64,000 nt of DNA from Chloroflexi bacterium 54-19 (lineage in GTDB: Bacteria > Chloroflexota > Chloroflexia > Chloroheliales > Chloroheliaceae), in contig MKTJ01000044.1 of the NCBI GenBank assembly GCA_001898225.1, forward strand, positions 118,471-182,470, given 5' to 3'. A program made the position numbers and the translations under genes. The notes below the pieces were generated by a model, which was not told where the DNA came from, searched no databases, and saw only the letters and a program-made list of their open reading frames with translations. Positions 33,879 through 43,097 of the stretch are shown here, piece after piece; the stretch's first letter is position 1; each line of letters opens with the position of its first letter.

Positions 33879-35123
33879 CTAACCTTCAAATTTGCTGAAA
33901 ATCAAGGAGACGTTGTGGCCGCCGAAGCCGAACGAGTTGGACATGGCGTTGCGGACGGTCTTCCTTTTGGCCTTGTTTGGGGTGATGTCCAGGTCACAGT
34001 TGGGGTCGGGAGTCTCGTAGTTGATGGTCGGCGGGATAATCCCCTCGTTGATGGCCTTGACCGAAATTATAGCCTCAACCGCCCCGGCAGCACCCAGGAG
34101 GTGCCCGGTCATGGACTTGGTGCTGCTGATGCTGACATCGTAGGCCAGGTCGCCCATTGCGCCTTTGATAGCGGCGGTCTCGGCTTTTTCGTTTAGCTGG
34201 GTGCTGGTGCCGTGGGCGTTGATGTAGTCAATATCTTTCGGGGTAAAGCCGCCCTGTTCCATGGCTTCTTTCATGGCGCGGATAGCGCCTTCGCCCTTTT
34301 CTTCGGGCTGGACGATGTGGTGGGCGTCGTCGGTGCTGCCGTAGCCGGTAATTTCGGCGTAGATGGTCGCGCCCCGGGCCCTGGCGTGTTCGAGGTCTTC
34401 GATGATAAGCACCCCGGCCCCTTCGCCCATCACGAACCCGTCGCGGTTGGCGTCAAAAGGACGGCTGGCTTTTTGCGGTTCGGCGTTATTGGTCGAGAGG
34501 GCGGTCATGGAGTTGAAACCGGCCACGCTGATAGGAATGAGAGGCGCTTCGCTGCCGCCCACAATCATAACATCGGCCTGGCCTCGTTTGATAATTTCGA
34601 CGCCTTCCCCGATGGCGTGCCCGCCGGTCGCGCAGGCCGAGACCACGCAGAAGTTGGTGCCGCGCGCGCCGAATTTCAGGGCGATATACCCGCTTGCCAT
34701 GTTCGGAATCATCATCGGAATGAGGAAGGGGCTGACCCGGGTGGGGCCTTTTTCAAAAAGGGTTTTTATCCCTTCGCTCAAAACGCCGATACCGCCGATG
34801 CCGGTCCCCATCAGGACGCCAATCCGGTTGCGGTTCGATTCGTCAATGGTCAGGTTGCTGTCTTTGACGGCTTCGACCGAGGCGGCCACGGCGTACTGGG
34901 CGTAGCGGTCCATGCGGCGGGCGTCCCGTTTATCCACGCCAAAGTCTTCCGCCTTAAAATTTTTGACTTCCCCGCCAATGGTGGTATCAAACCCGGTGGT
35001 ATCGAAATGGGTTATCGGGCCGATGCCGGACTTTCCGGCGACAAGGCTGGCCCAACTTTCTTCCACGCTGTTGCCGACCGGCGAAATCATGCCCATCCCG
35101 GTAATTACTACTCGTTTAGCCAT
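33879..35123 (-). CDS. fabF: beta-ketoacyl-ACP synthase II
   Basis: 414 residues from MAKRVVITGMGMISPVG. The 12-bp earlier ATG overlaps the GAGGGAG ribosome site. Catalytic Cys164 in VSACATGGHAIGEG, His in NAHGTSTQLNE (about 304) and in MTGHLLGAAGAVE (about 339). Condensing enzyme that elongates fatty acyl-ACP with malonyl-ACP. No other fab gene is adjacent in this window. Confidence 0.96.
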   Translation of the reverse strand: MAKRVVITGMGMISPVGNSVEESWASLVAGKSGIGPITHFDTTGFDTTIGGEVKNFKAEDFGVDKRDARRMDRYAQYAVAASVEAVKDSNLTIDESNRNRIGVLMGTGIGGIGVLSEGIKTLFEKGPTRVSPFLIPMMIPNMASGYIALKFGARGTNFCVVSACATGGHAIGEGVEIIKRGQADVMIVGGSEAPLIPISVAGFNSMTALSTNNAEPQKASRPFDANRDGFVMGEGAGVLIIEDLEHARARGATIYAEITGYGSTDDAHHIVQPEEKGEGAIRAMKEAMEQGGFTPKDIDYINAHGTSTQLNEKAETAAIKGAMGDLAYDVSISSTKSMTGHLLGAAGAVEAIISVKAINEGIIPPTINYETPDPNCDLDITPNKAKRKTVRNAMSNSFGFGGHNVSLIFSKFEG

Positions 35124-35273
35124 TTTCTCCCTCATTAAGTCCCCAATTACAAAAAATTCGTCTTTGGTCCGGCTCTAAGTTAAATTCAATTTATTCTTTT
35201 GGACTGCAAATAAAACAGGCACGCTGGGAAAATACTATAGCACGCCGGGCTTGCATGGGCAAATCGGGTAATT

Positions 35274-35412
35274 GGTCAGAGGGCAGAAGTCAGAGGTCAG
35301 AGGGTAGAAGGCAGAAGGCAGAAGGCAGAGGGCAGAAGGCAGAAGGCAGAGGGTAGAAGGCAGAAGGCAGAAGGCAGAGGGCAGAAGGCAGAAGGCAGAA
35401 GGCAGAAGGCAG
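35274..35412 (+). repeat. G-rich heptamer tandem array, single orientation
   Basis: About 19 units of 7 bp, mainly GAAGGCA with GAGGGCA, GAGGGTA and GAGGTCA variants, ending in a TTTAGTN box (about 35413-35430). No inverted partner lies close; the short C-rich run at 36841-36871 is on the far side of the next gene. The 35124-35660 gap contains this array and the sites at 35523-35569. Confidence 0.88.
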
Positions 35413-35522
35413 TGTTTAGTTTTTAGTAGGAACCGGGAAGTTGGGGTTTCCATAAATACCAGCACATCCTGAGCGCGGCGAAGGATGTACTATTTGCATC
35501 TTTCTTTACGGACCTGGAAAAA

Positions 35523-35569
35523 TGTGACACTTTTGAGACAATTTTGTGATAAGCCTGAGACATTATACC
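35523..35569 (+). promoter_or_regulatory. 22-bp-spaced direct repeat (TGTGA-N7-GAGACA) and possible -10
   Basis: Two copies at 35523-35540 and 35545-35562 agree at 13 of 18 positions. They lie two helical turns apart and just before TATACC (35564-35569), a candidate -10 for the M23 lipoprotein gene. An activator binding site is suggested; the factor is not known. Confidence 0.4.
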
Positions 35570-35660
35570 TTTAAGATTCGTATTGTGAATTAAGGCATAG
35601 TTAGCCTGGGAATAACCAAATAAAATAGGGCCAGGCCAATTCAGGAAGTGATTGTTTGAG

Positions 35661-36737
35661 ATGTCAAAGGCTACCGGGAAAAATTCAATATCGTTCGGGC
35701 TAAACCGAGGATCTTTCCTGCGGGGTCAATTCCTGGTCCTGGTTATCCTGCTTTCCAGCCTGTTTCTGGCGGCTTGCGGGGCTTTACCCGCGCCCGCCGC
35801 CGACCTTTCGAGCCTGACTTCTGCGAACAACCCGGTGCGGGTCGAAGATGTTTACCCGGTCAGGCCGCTTCAGGGGGCGGCGGTTTCCTATAAATTAGGG
35901 CTAAACCTGGATGCTGCTGGGGGGATTGCCCAGGGCCAGGTCTTGCAGGTGACCTTGCAGGCCAATAACCCGGGCGAACTGGCCTGGTCTGCCGGGAATT
36001 TTCCCCACCTGACCTTTGGCGCGACCTCGCTTGATTTGTTACCCGTTGAAGGCAGCGCCACTCCCCTTTTCGCGGCTTATGTGCCGGTGGGGGTTGAACT
36101 GGCGGCCCAGCCTTACCCGCTCGAAATCTCGTTCACCGACGAGACCGGGGCCACCCGCCTTTTGCGAAGGGTTATCGAGGTCGAAAAGGTCGACTTCCCT
36201 TACCAGGATTTGACCCTGGACGGCGACCTGGCCGGGTTAGCCGACCACCAGGCCGACGCTTACGACGACACCCAACTGGCGGGGGCTTACCAGACTTTTA
36301 GCCCGGTGCGGTTGTGGCAGGGCGACTGGCAGCTTCCCCTGAATGTACCCTGGGCCCTGACGACCGCTTTTGGCGAACAGCGCACTTACAACGGGCAGTC
36401 CGACACCCTCTATTACCACGAGGGGGTGGACATGGGGCCGCTCTCCCGGCAGGCGGGCGACCTGGTGGTTTCCCCGGCGGCGGGGCGGGTGGTCTACGTG
36501 GGCGACCTGGAAGCGCGGGGCCTGACCGTCGCGCTTGACCACGGCCTGGGCGTGACGAGCTATTACTTCCACCTCTCGCAGATTTCGGTCGAGCCGGGAC
36601 AGGTGGTCGCGGCGGGCGACCTGCTCGGCCTGGTCGGCAGCACCGGGCGGGCGACCGGGCCGCATCTCCACTGGGAAGTGCGGGTACAGGGAACGCCGGT
36701 AGACCCGTTCGCTTTCCTGGGCGCGCCTCTCGCCTGA
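35661..36737 (+). CDS. M23-family peptidase lipoprotein
   Basis: 358 residues from ATG 35661; a TTG 9 nt earlier is possible. Signal peptide with lipobox LFLAAC (lipidated Cys39). A beta-rich domain of about 170 residues precedes the M23 domain at the C-terminus, which has the zinc motifs YYHEGVDMG (HxxxD) and GPHLHWEVR (HxH) and LALDHGLGVTSYYFHL-like core strands. M23 enzymes are LytM-type peptidoglycan endopeptidases; all metal ligands look present, so it is probably active outside the membrane. Could be a cell-wall hydrolase or a regulator. Confidence 0.87.
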   Translation: MSKATGKNSISFGLNRGSFLRGQFLVLVILLSSLFLAACGALPAPAADLSSLTSANNPVRVEDVYPVRPLQGAAVSYKLGLNLDAAGGIAQGQVLQVTLQANNPGELAWSAGNFPHLTFGATSLDLLPVEGSATPLFAAYVPVGVELAAQPYPLEISFTDETGATRLLRRVIEVEKVDFPYQDLTLDGDLAGLADHQADAYDDTQLAGAYQTFSPVRLWQGDWQLPLNVPWALTTAFGEQRTYNGQSDTLYYHEGVDMGPLSRQAGDLVVSPAAGRVVYVGDLEARGLTVALDHGLGVTSYYFHLSQISVEPGQVVAAGDLLGLVGSTGRATGPHLHWEVRVQGTPVDPFAFLGAPLA

Positions 36738-36840
36738 TACCGAGTAGGGTCGGATATTTTTAAGCCAAAGGACTGTGCCGAACGCTAACGGCTCTTCGCA
36801 TCTTGACTGCCCCTATATCTGGCGGCCATAACAAACTAAA

Positions 36841-36871
36841 ATCTGGCTTCTGGCTTCTGCCCTCAGACTAC
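36841..36871 (-). repeat. short C-rich heptamer run
   Basis: About four degenerate units (TCTGGCT, TCTGCCC and variants), in the 36738-37088 gap. Otherwise that gap holds only a promoter. Confidence 0.6.
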
Positions 36872-37015
36872 TAACCACTATTTCACCTTTTTTATTTTTC
36901 TATCTAACCGTCCTACTTTTCCACATTTCGTGGCGAAGTGGGGCGGTTTTATTTTGGCGAGGCTGAAAAAGGGATTGGAATCCCCAGTTTCGGCAAAAAG
37001 TGCCACCTCGTAATA

Positions 37016-37044
37016 TTGACACAGCACAATTGTTCTAGTAATAT
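37016..37044 (+). promoter_or_regulatory. sigma70-type promoter of the FtsK-like gene
   Basis: TTGACA, exactly 17 bp, TAATAT. TAATATTGA is present as a direct repeat (37011 and 37039). Confidence 0.75.
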
Positions 37045-37088
37045 TGATTTAGGACATAGGTTCTAAATTAGCCAAAAAGGACTTGCCG

Positions 37089-38771
37089 ATGCGTTCCCTT
37101 CTCGATCACCAGGCCGATGGTATCGAATACACCCTCCATTCTCACGGGATAGAGGCCAGCGTGGTGGGCGGAAATATCTCGCCGCGCCTGATTCAGTTCC
37201 ATATCAAGCTGGGGACCGGGGTGAAGTTTAACCGGGTGGTCTCCCTGGCCGACGAAATCGCCCTGGCGCTGGGGGTGGGGCATTGCCGGATTTCCCGTGA
37301 CGGCTATTTCGTGAAGGCCGAGGTGCCGCGTCCCGACCCGCAGGCGGTCAAGCTCTTTCCCCTGATGCGGAACCTGCCCGGTACCATCCCCTTTAACTCG
37401 CCTATTCTCGGCCTGGACGAAACGGGTGTCCCTCTGATGGTGCGGCTGAACTCGCCGGACGTTGCCCATATCCTGGTTAGCGGCACGACCGGGAGCGGTA
37501 AGACTATCCTGGCCCGCAGCATGATTGCCAGCCTGGCCTTGCAAAACCCGCCCGAACAACTGCGCCTTCTCCTGATTGACCCGAAAGGGCGGGGCTATCG
37601 CGATTTTAACGGGCTGCCGCACCTGGTCTGCCCGGTCGTGACCGACCCCCTGGATGGGCTGCACCGCCTGAAATGGGCCGTCCGCCACATGGAAAAGCGG
37701 GACGAGAAGGGCATCAGCAGCCCGCTCCTGGTGATTTTTATAGACGAACTGGCCGACCTGATTATGGTAGGCGGCAAAGATATGGAAATGCAGATTGCTC
37801 GCCTGACCCAGCGCGGGCGCGAGGCCGGGATACATATCGTGGGCTGCACGCAGAAGCCCTCGGCCAATGTTATCGGCGGGATTGCCAAGAGCAACTTCCC
37901 GACCCGTTTGGTGGGCCGGGTGGTTTCGCCGGAAGACGCCAGGGTTGCCAGCGGGGTCGCCGGGAGCGGGGCCGAGAAGCTATTGGGCCGGGGCGACTTT
38001 TTGCTTTTCACCAACGGCGAGGTCAACCGGGTCCAGGGGGCGTTTATCAGCCAGGAAGAAATGCTGCAAACGGTCGAGCATCTCATCCAGCAGTATCCCG
38101 AAGAAGTCCGCCAGGCGGCCGGGCAGGTTTCCCAGACGATGACCTACCGCCACCAGGACACGACTCCCAGCTCGGCCCCCGCCCGCGGCACCCGTGCCGG
38201 CACCAGGGCTATTTCCAGGCAGGAGACTCCCACCGGTTACGAGGATGATTACGCCGACGAGCTTGACTTTGAGGACGACGACCCGATAGGGCCGATTCCG
38301 CCCCGTTCGGTCGCGCCTTCGCTCCGTGCGACGGGCCGGGCGACGGGCCGGGCGGCTGACCGAGGGGCGTCCTCGCGCCGGACCAGGGTTGTCCAGCCCG
38401 AACCGGACCAGGGGGTAGCCGAACGTCTGGAAGCTTATTACCAGACTATCCAGCAGCGCCGGCAGGAGGCCGCGCCCGATAAGACCAGGGCGGCCAAAAA
38501 GGAATCGCTCTACCGTCCGCCCGCGACCCGGACCGCGCCCGAACGCAAGGCACCCCCTCCGAAGGCTTACAAGCAGGATGTCTGGGCGCGGGGTGATGCT
38601 GATTTGCCGGACGCCTTCGAGGACGATTTCGATGCGGACGATTTCGAGGAATTTGCCTCCGAGCGGCCCGCCCCGACCCGGCTTTCCCAGGCTGCCCAGA
38701 GACGCAAACCGGCCCTCGACCCGGCCCGCCGCCAGCGGCGTAACGACCCCTCTTTTAGAATCGGCTCGTAA
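37089..38771 (+). CDS. FtsK/SpoIIIE-type DNA translocase lacking a membrane domain
   Basis: 560 residues from ATG 37089 (AAGGA about 7 nt upstream). An FtsK alpha-like domain (about 20-90, ISPRLIQFHIKLGTGVKFNRV), then the motor: Walker A SGTTGSGKTILARS (132-139), Walker B LLVIFIDELADLIM, RLTQRGREAGIH, CTQKPSANVIGG. After about 345 the protein is low-complexity, with Arg/Ala/Pro and Asp/Glu patches, and has no recognisable gamma (winged helix) domain. No transmembrane helices, so it is not a canonical FtsK. It may act on chromosomal or mobile DNA, or with the membrane protein encoded next door. Confidence 0.85.
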   Translation: MRSLLDHQADGIEYTLHSHGIEASVVGGNISPRLIQFHIKLGTGVKFNRVVSLADEIALALGVGHCRISRDGYFVKAEVPRPDPQAVKLFPLMRNLPGTIPFNSPILGLDETGVPLMVRLNSPDVAHILVSGTTGSGKTILARSMIASLALQNPPEQLRLLLIDPKGRGYRDFNGLPHLVCPVVTDPLDGLHRLKWAVRHMEKRDEKGISSPLLVIFIDELADLIMVGGKDMEMQIARLTQRGREAGIHIVGCTQKPSANVIGGIAKSNFPTRLVGRVVSPEDARVASGVAGSGAEKLLGRGDFLLFTNGEVNRVQGAFISQEEMLQTVEHLIQQYPEEVRQAAGQVSQTMTYRHQDTTPSSAPARGTRAGTRAISRQETPTGYEDDYADELDFEDDDPIGPIPPRSVAPSLRATGRATGRAADRGASSRRTRVVQPEPDQGVAERLEAYYQTIQQRRQEAAPDKTRAAKKESLYRPPATRTAPERKAPPPKAYKQDVWARGDADLPDAFEDDFDADDFEEFASERPAPTRLSQAAQRRKPALDPARRQRRNDPSFRIGS

Positions 38772-38783
38772 CAGGAGAAGACC

Positions 38784-39509
38784 ATGAAAAAGTTCTTTAT
38801 CAGTTTAATGCTCGGTTTTGGGGCCGCCCTGGGGGTCTTCGTAGCGCTGGCGATGCCGCCCGGTGGTTGGGGCGTGGCAGTGGGCGTGGGGCTGGGTTTA
38901 TTGGGCTGTTTGCCGTTGTTGTTAATCATGATGATGCTGGTGGGCCGGGGCCATACTGACCGCCGCAACTATGCCTACGAGGAAGCGCCCCAGCCGGTGA
39001 TTATCATCCAGCACCCCGGAGGCTACGACCCTTTAAACGGTTACGGTCCCGCCCACGCCCAGCCATTACCGCAGTATTTGCCGCCTCAACCGCAGCAAAT
39101 GGAGTATTACGCCTACGCCGAGCCGCTCCGACCGCCCCACGGTCTTTCGCATGGACCTTCGCAAGGTCAGTCACGCCGCTCCCCGCACGGTGCGCCCCAG
39201 CTTCAGGAGCAGGATTATTACCGCCTGCCGTCCTCCCGCCGCAGTCACGCCCAGGGCCGCTACCCCGAACATGGACCCGCCGACTATTATGAATACGAAG
39301 AAGAATATTACGAGCCGGAACCGGCTTACTATGACGCGCCCCCACCCCAACCGGACCGCTACGATGCCTATTATGGTCCCCGCGAGGACGGCTATTATCC
39401 CGAACGGCCAGCCGAGCGGCCAGCCAGGGCCCGGCGTAACCCGGCCCGCGTTCCCTCCCGCTTTGAAGCGACCGAGGCCGAATACCGGTCTATCGGCGAA
39501 AGCGATTAA
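38784..39509 (+). CDS. small membrane protein with Tyr/Pro-rich tail
   Basis: 241 residues. Two N-terminal hydrophobic helices (about 5-25 and 30-52), then a long disordered region rich in Tyr, Pro, Gln, Arg and Glu. AGGAG precedes the ATG by 8 nt. It lies 12 nt after the FtsK-like gene and is likely cotranscribed. It could serve as the membrane anchor that the soluble translocase lacks, but this is inference from position. Confidence 0.68.
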   Translation: MKKFFISLMLGFGAALGVFVALAMPPGGWGVAVGVGLGLLGCLPLLLIMMMLVGRGHTDRRNYAYEEAPQPVIIIQHPGGYDPLNGYGPAHAQPLPQYLPPQPQQMEYYAYAEPLRPPHGLSHGPSQGQSRRSPHGAPQLQEQDYYRLPSSRRSHAQGRYPEHGPADYYEYEEEYYEPEPAYYDAPPPQPDRYDAYYGPREDGYYPERPAERPARARRNPARVPSRFEATEAEYRSIGESD

Positions 39510-39540
39510 TTCGGTCTAAATAATATTGCGACCGGGATGT

Positions 39541-39595
39541 TTTCCAACGGAAACCCTACGGGCTAGATTCCTCGGTGCGGCTCGGAATTACAAGG
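39541..39595. repeat. partial TTGTCATTC-family element
   Basis: tagattcctcggtgcggctcggaa segment ending TTACAAGGG, a degenerate relative of the 17539-17793 right half. Confidence 0.4.
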
Positions 39596-39633
39596 GATAG
39601 TTATAGAATTGCGTTAGATTCCCCGGCAAAGCT

Positions 39634-39662
39634 TTGGATTAAATTAGCCCAGGGTGTATAAT
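39634..39662 (+). promoter_or_regulatory. sigma70-type promoter of the CpXC gene
   Basis: TTGGAT, 17 bp, TATAAT. The leader of about 190 nt (39670-39860) has no riboswitch I recognise. The 39510-39860 gap contains this promoter, a repeat fragment (39541-39595) and nothing else seen. Confidence 0.65.
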
Positions 39663-39860
39663 AACAGGAGTGGTTGGGCCGGACCGGAGGAACTGCCTGC
39701 CACTTTAAAGCGATCTAAAGCGTAATACTTGTTTCGCCTGCCAGCAAACCTTCACCTGTATTCCTCTTTATTGATTGTTTTGTATCTCCCAGCGGAAATT
39801 TTATATTTAAGCCCGGCTATTTATAAAGCCGCAGGCTAAAGAAAGGTTAGTTTAGCCAGC

Positions 39861-40583
39861 ATGTCACAAGCTTTAGAACTGTCGCTAACTTGTCCCCAGT
39901 GCGGCACCGAGTTCAGCGCCGAGGCCCATACTATCGTGGACATGGCTAATGAAGCCGACAGCGAGGCCCTCTGGCAGCTCCAAAACGGTACCCTTAACAA
40001 AATCGAATGCCCAAACTGCAAAACCGCCGGAATTATCCCGGTGCCGCTGCTTTTGAATAACCCTGAAAAGGAATTGCTGGTCGTCTTCGCGCCGGGCGCC
40101 ACCCAGATGGACGAGATGCAGTTGTCCGAGCTTATCAGCCCGGTCTTGCAGCCTTACCTGGGCAACCTGCCGGAAGAAAAACAGGCCGAGTACATGTTCA
40201 AGCCGATTATCAGCGACGACCCGACCGTCTTGCAGAGGGCCGCGCTCGGTGAGATTAACGCCGAAGATATTATGGGTGACGCTTCCGAGTATGCCGACGA
40301 GGAAGATTTTGAGGATGGCGAAGGCGGAGAGCCGGAGCTGAGCGCCGAGGAACAGCAGGATTTAACCGAGCGGATGGGCCTTTTGCAGCAGTTGTTCCAG
40401 GCCAACGATAGCCTGGAGCGGATTAGCCTGATGCGCGCCCACGCCCAACTGGTGGATGACCTCTACCTGGAAGTTATCGGCCTGATAACCAGCCAGGCCC
40501 AGGACGCCCAGCCGGACCTTATTCCGACTTTGCAGAAGATGATGAACGAGGCGGAAGTCTTTATCGCTTCCAATAAAATGTAA
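39861..40583 (+). CDS. CpXC domain protein
   Basis: 240 residues. Two CxxC pairs form a likely zinc ribbon: Cys11/Cys14 (LTCPQCGTEF) and Cys50/Cys53 (IECPNCKTAG), the pattern of the CpXC domain. An acidic linker (about 140-158, YADEEDFEDGEGGEPE) separates it from a helical C-terminal part (about 160-240). Function of the domain is not known. It stands alone with its own promoter. Confidence 0.8.
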   Translation: MSQALELSLTCPQCGTEFSAEAHTIVDMANEADSEALWQLQNGTLNKIECPNCKTAGIIPVPLLLNNPEKELLVVFAPGATQMDEMQLSELISPVLQPYLGNLPEEKQAEYMFKPIISDDPTVLQRAALGEINAEDIMGDASEYADEEDFEDGEGGEPELSAEEQQDLTERMGLLQQLFQANDSLERISLMRAHAQLVDDLYLEVIGLITSQAQDAQPDLIPTLQKMMNEAEVFIASNKM

Positions 40584-40818
40584 ATCCTTGCGCCAGGTTT
40601 TCCGGCCCTGGCAAGATTGCGGATTTCAAAGAGAAACCTTCCGGCTCACCCAGGTTCTGGCGGACCTGCGCGGCCAGGAAGGTTTCTTTAATTCCACCCG
40701 GACCGGGCAGCCTGTAGAGAATTGCAAACGGCCCGGCCCGGGAAGGTTTCTCCCCAATCAGGTGTAGTTCGTCTGTATTTTCACTGTTTTCTGGCTACTG
40801 GCCTCTGGCTACTATTTC
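40584..40818. other. intergenic region with GAAACCTTCC inverted repeats
   Basis: AGAAACCTTCC near 40630 is complementary to GGAAGGTTTCT near 40677 and to a third copy at about 40742. Nothing else seen. Could be an RNA structure or a terminator for one of the convergent genes. Confidence 0.4.
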
Positions 40819-41457
40819 CTAACAGGCTTTAGCCAGGGCCATTTCAAGCTTTCCCACCTGGGTGGCCTGGGGGGTTGCCGGGTCGATTTCGTCAAAGGGG
40901 CGAACCAGGACGCGTCCGGGCGGCAGGTAGTATTTATGAGCGGCGAGTTTTGCGGCCTGCTCGACTACCGGCCCGGTCGACCCGCAGCCCCACCAGGTCA
41001 GGTGGATGGGCGAACCGGCCAACCCCCCGATTTTCAGGGCGAAGGCTACCCAGGCGGCTTCCAGGAAGGTCGCGACCTGTCTGTTGACGTTTTCCAGGGT
41101 GGCGGGTAGTTCGACGGCGATAACAATGGTCCCCTCCTGGCAAAGGCGTTCGACCGCCTGCTGCCATTCCCCGGCGGGTTCGGCAGGGTCCACGGCCAGG
41201 ACCGCCACCGGGTAGCCGGTGCCGGGCCTTTTTGAACGAGGGATGAAGTATTGAGTATTGACCGGGTAGAAACGCCAGCCGTGACGTTTCCAGAAATGAA
41301 AGGCTCCGGGTAGCCCGGTGGTGCTTTCCGGGCGAAACGGGAGGGTGGTCCCCCAAAGACCTGACCTGACCCCGCCTGAGCCTGTGACTGACCTGACCAC
41401 TATGTCCCAAACGTAGGTCAGTCTGTGGTTACTCTTGCGACTTTGCAATTGTGTCAT
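40819..41457 (-). CDS. hypothetical protein, 212 residues
   Basis: Longest frame in the region and codon use fits the neighbours. Alternating hydrophobic strands and helices (YPVAVLAVDPAEPAG, IVIAVELPATLENVNRQVATF, GSPIHLTWWGCGSTGPVVEQAA) suggest an alpha/beta fold, perhaps a degenerate alpha/beta-hydrolase-like domain lacking a recognisable nucleophile. The N-terminal 30 residues are uncertain; the real start may be downstream. I do not recognise the family. Confidence 0.5.
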   Translation of the reverse strand: MTQLQSRKSNHRLTYVWDIVVRSVTGSGGVRSGLWGTTLPFRPESTTGLPGAFHFWKRHGWRFYPVNTQYFIPRSKRPGTGYPVAVLAVDPAEPAGEWQQAVERLCQEGTIVIAVELPATLENVNRQVATFLEAAWVAFALKIGGLAGSPIHLTWWGCGSTGPVVEQAAKLAAHKYYLPPGRVLVRPFDEIDPATPQATQVGKLEMALAKAC

Positions 41458-41597
41458 TTCAATTACTCTTGTTTTCGGTTGTTAAAGGAAGGCACGGAAG
41501 GCAGTTGTGACGAGCGATAGGGCGTTTGAATTTATTATAAAGCACCTAATCAAGGGGGTAAAGGGTTTACAAGGTTAAAAAAAGTGAATTTAGTGTT

Positions 41598-41684
41598 TAG
41601 AGGGCAGAAGGCAGAAGGCAGAAGCCAGAGGGCAGAAGGCAGAAGCCAGAGGGCAGAAGGCAGAAGCCAGAGGGTAGAGGGTAG
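41598..41684 (+). repeat. G-rich heptamer array (left arm of an inverted pair)
   Basis: About 12 units (GAGGGCA, GAAGGCA, and the variant GAAGCCA), preceded by a TTTAGTG box at about 41590. The opposite arm is at 41836-41884. Confidence 0.85.
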
Positions 41685-41695
41685 TATTAAGTGTG

Positions 41696-41735
41696 TTGTC
41701 ACATTCGGGGGTACAGCCCGCGTGCAAAATGACAA
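41696..41735. repeat. short TTGTC/ATGACAA element
   Basis: A small copy of the TTGTCATTC family lying between the two heptamer arms. It shows that the two repeat families occur together. Confidence 0.45.
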
Positions 41736-41835
41736 AGATAATCACGCCGAATGACAGGGAAGGATGTTTGGAGTGTGAAACTGCCTACTGACCTTTGACG
41801 ATGGGCTAAGCGCCCCTAAACACTAAAAACTAAAA

Positions 41836-41884
41836 CCTGGCTTCTGCCTACTGACCTCTGGCTACTGCCTTCTGCCTACTATCT
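41836..41884 (-). repeat. C-rich heptamer array (right arm)
   Basis: About seven units of [TA]CTGCC[TA]-type heptamers. A TTTAGTN complement (CACTAAAAACTAAA) lies just before at 41821-41834. The 41458-42068 gap holds these repeats and one promoter. Confidence 0.82.
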
Positions 41885-41903
41885 CCCCTTCAACGAAATT
41901 CAG

Positions 41904-41932
41904 TTGACAGTGTTGGCCTGGCGCAATAAGAT
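41904..41932 (+). promoter_or_regulatory. promoter of the CoxD/CoxE/XdhC operon
   Basis: TTGACA, exactly 17 bp, TAAGAT. It starts 19 nt after the right arm of a heptamer array pair. Confidence 0.65.
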
Positions 41933-42068
41933 TAATAGGTTGGAAACCCGGATGTGCAAAACGGCTGGTTTGTTATCGGTTGGCTTGCCGGTCCATCCCG
42001 AAAAGATTTAACACAAAATTAGTTGGTTGAATAGAAAATTGGATAGAAAATTAGAAGGAAAGAATATT

Positions 42069-43064
42069 TTGGCATCATCAACGACTGAATACGGCAAAGC
42101 GGAAAACGAAGCAAACGAACCTCAAACCGGCCAACTGGCAGGCCAGCCTGTTGGCGTCAACGACTGGAAATCTATTGACCAGGTGGTCCAGGAACTGAGC
42201 GCCCGCAACTACGTTATCGAGCGCAGCCTGGCGACGGCGGTCTTCCTCGGCCTGAAACTGCAAAAGCCGCTCCTGCTCGAAGGCGAGGCCGGGGTCGGTA
42301 AAACCGAGATTGCCAAGGTGCTGGCCGACTCGATGAACGCCCGCCTGATTCGCCTCCAATGCTACGAAGGGCTGGACGTGAGCAGCGCGGTCTACGAATG
42401 GAACTACGCCCGCCAGATGCTCCAAATCCGTATCATGGAAGCCAGCCGGGGCAAAATGAATGAAGAAGAAGAGTCGCAGGAGCTTTTCGGCCCCGAATTT
42501 TTGATTAAACGGCCCCTTTTACAGGCCCTCGAAAGCAGCAACGAGAACCCGACCGTCCTCCTGATCGACGAACTTGACCGGGCCGACGAGGAATTCGAAG
42601 CCTTTTTGCTGGAAGTACTGTCCGACTTCCAGGTAACCGTGCCGGAAATCGGGACCATCCGGGCCGAGCGCCCGCCCGTGGTGATTATCACCAGTAACCG
42701 GACCCGTGAGATTCACGACGCCCTCAAACGGCGCTGTCTTTACCACTGGATTGACTATCCTTCGCTGGACAAGGAATACCATATCCTGCTGGCGAAAGTG
42801 CCCGAAGCGCCGGACCTCCTGGCCCAGCAAGTGGTTGGGTTTGTCCAGGAATTGCGCAAGGTCGAGCTTTACAAACTACCCGGCGTAGCCGAGACGATTG
42901 ACTGGGCCGAAGCCCTGGTCGCTCTCGACCAGCGCGACCTCGACGAAAAGGTGGTCGAGGAAACCCTGGGCGTTATCCTCAAATACCAGGAGGATGTCGA
43001 GAAGCTCAAGGGCGACAAGGTTCGCTCCCTGGTGGCTCGGGCCAAGCAGCATGTGAAGAAGTAG
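42069..43064 (+). CDS. MoxR-family AAA ATPase (CoxD-like)
   Basis: 331 residues from the TTG at 42069 (AAGGAA 8 nt upstream); an upstream TTG at 42027 has no ribosome site. Walker A EGEAGVGKTEIAK (72-79), Walker B VLLIDELDRADEEF, and sensor region PPVVIITSNRTREIHDALKRR, as in MoxR/CoxD. In carbon monoxide dehydrogenase maturation CoxD acts with the VWA protein CoxE; the gene order here is the same. The first 30 or so residues are low complexity. A heptamer run directly follows the stop codon. Confidence 0.93.
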   Translation: MASSTTEYGKAENEANEPQTGQLAGQPVGVNDWKSIDQVVQELSARNYVIERSLATAVFLGLKLQKPLLLEGEAGVGKTEIAKVLADSMNARLIRLQCYEGLDVSSAVYEWNYARQMLQIRIMEASRGKMNEEEESQELFGPEFLIKRPLLQALESSNENPTVLLIDELDRADEEFEAFLLEVLSDFQVTVPEIGTIRAERPPVVIITSNRTREIHDALKRRCLYHWIDYPSLDKEYHILLAKVPEAPDLLAQQVVGFVQELRKVELYKLPGVAETIDWAEALVALDQRDLDEKVVEETLGVILKYQEDVEKLKGDKVRSLVARAKQHVKK

Positions 43065-43097
43065 GAGGCAGAAGGCAGAAGGCAGAAGCCAGAGGGT
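43065..43097 (+). repeat. short heptamer run inside the operon
   Basis: Four to five G-rich units immediately after the TAG of the moxR-like gene. Its position within the transcribed operon means the repeat sits in the mRNA. Confidence 0.7.
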
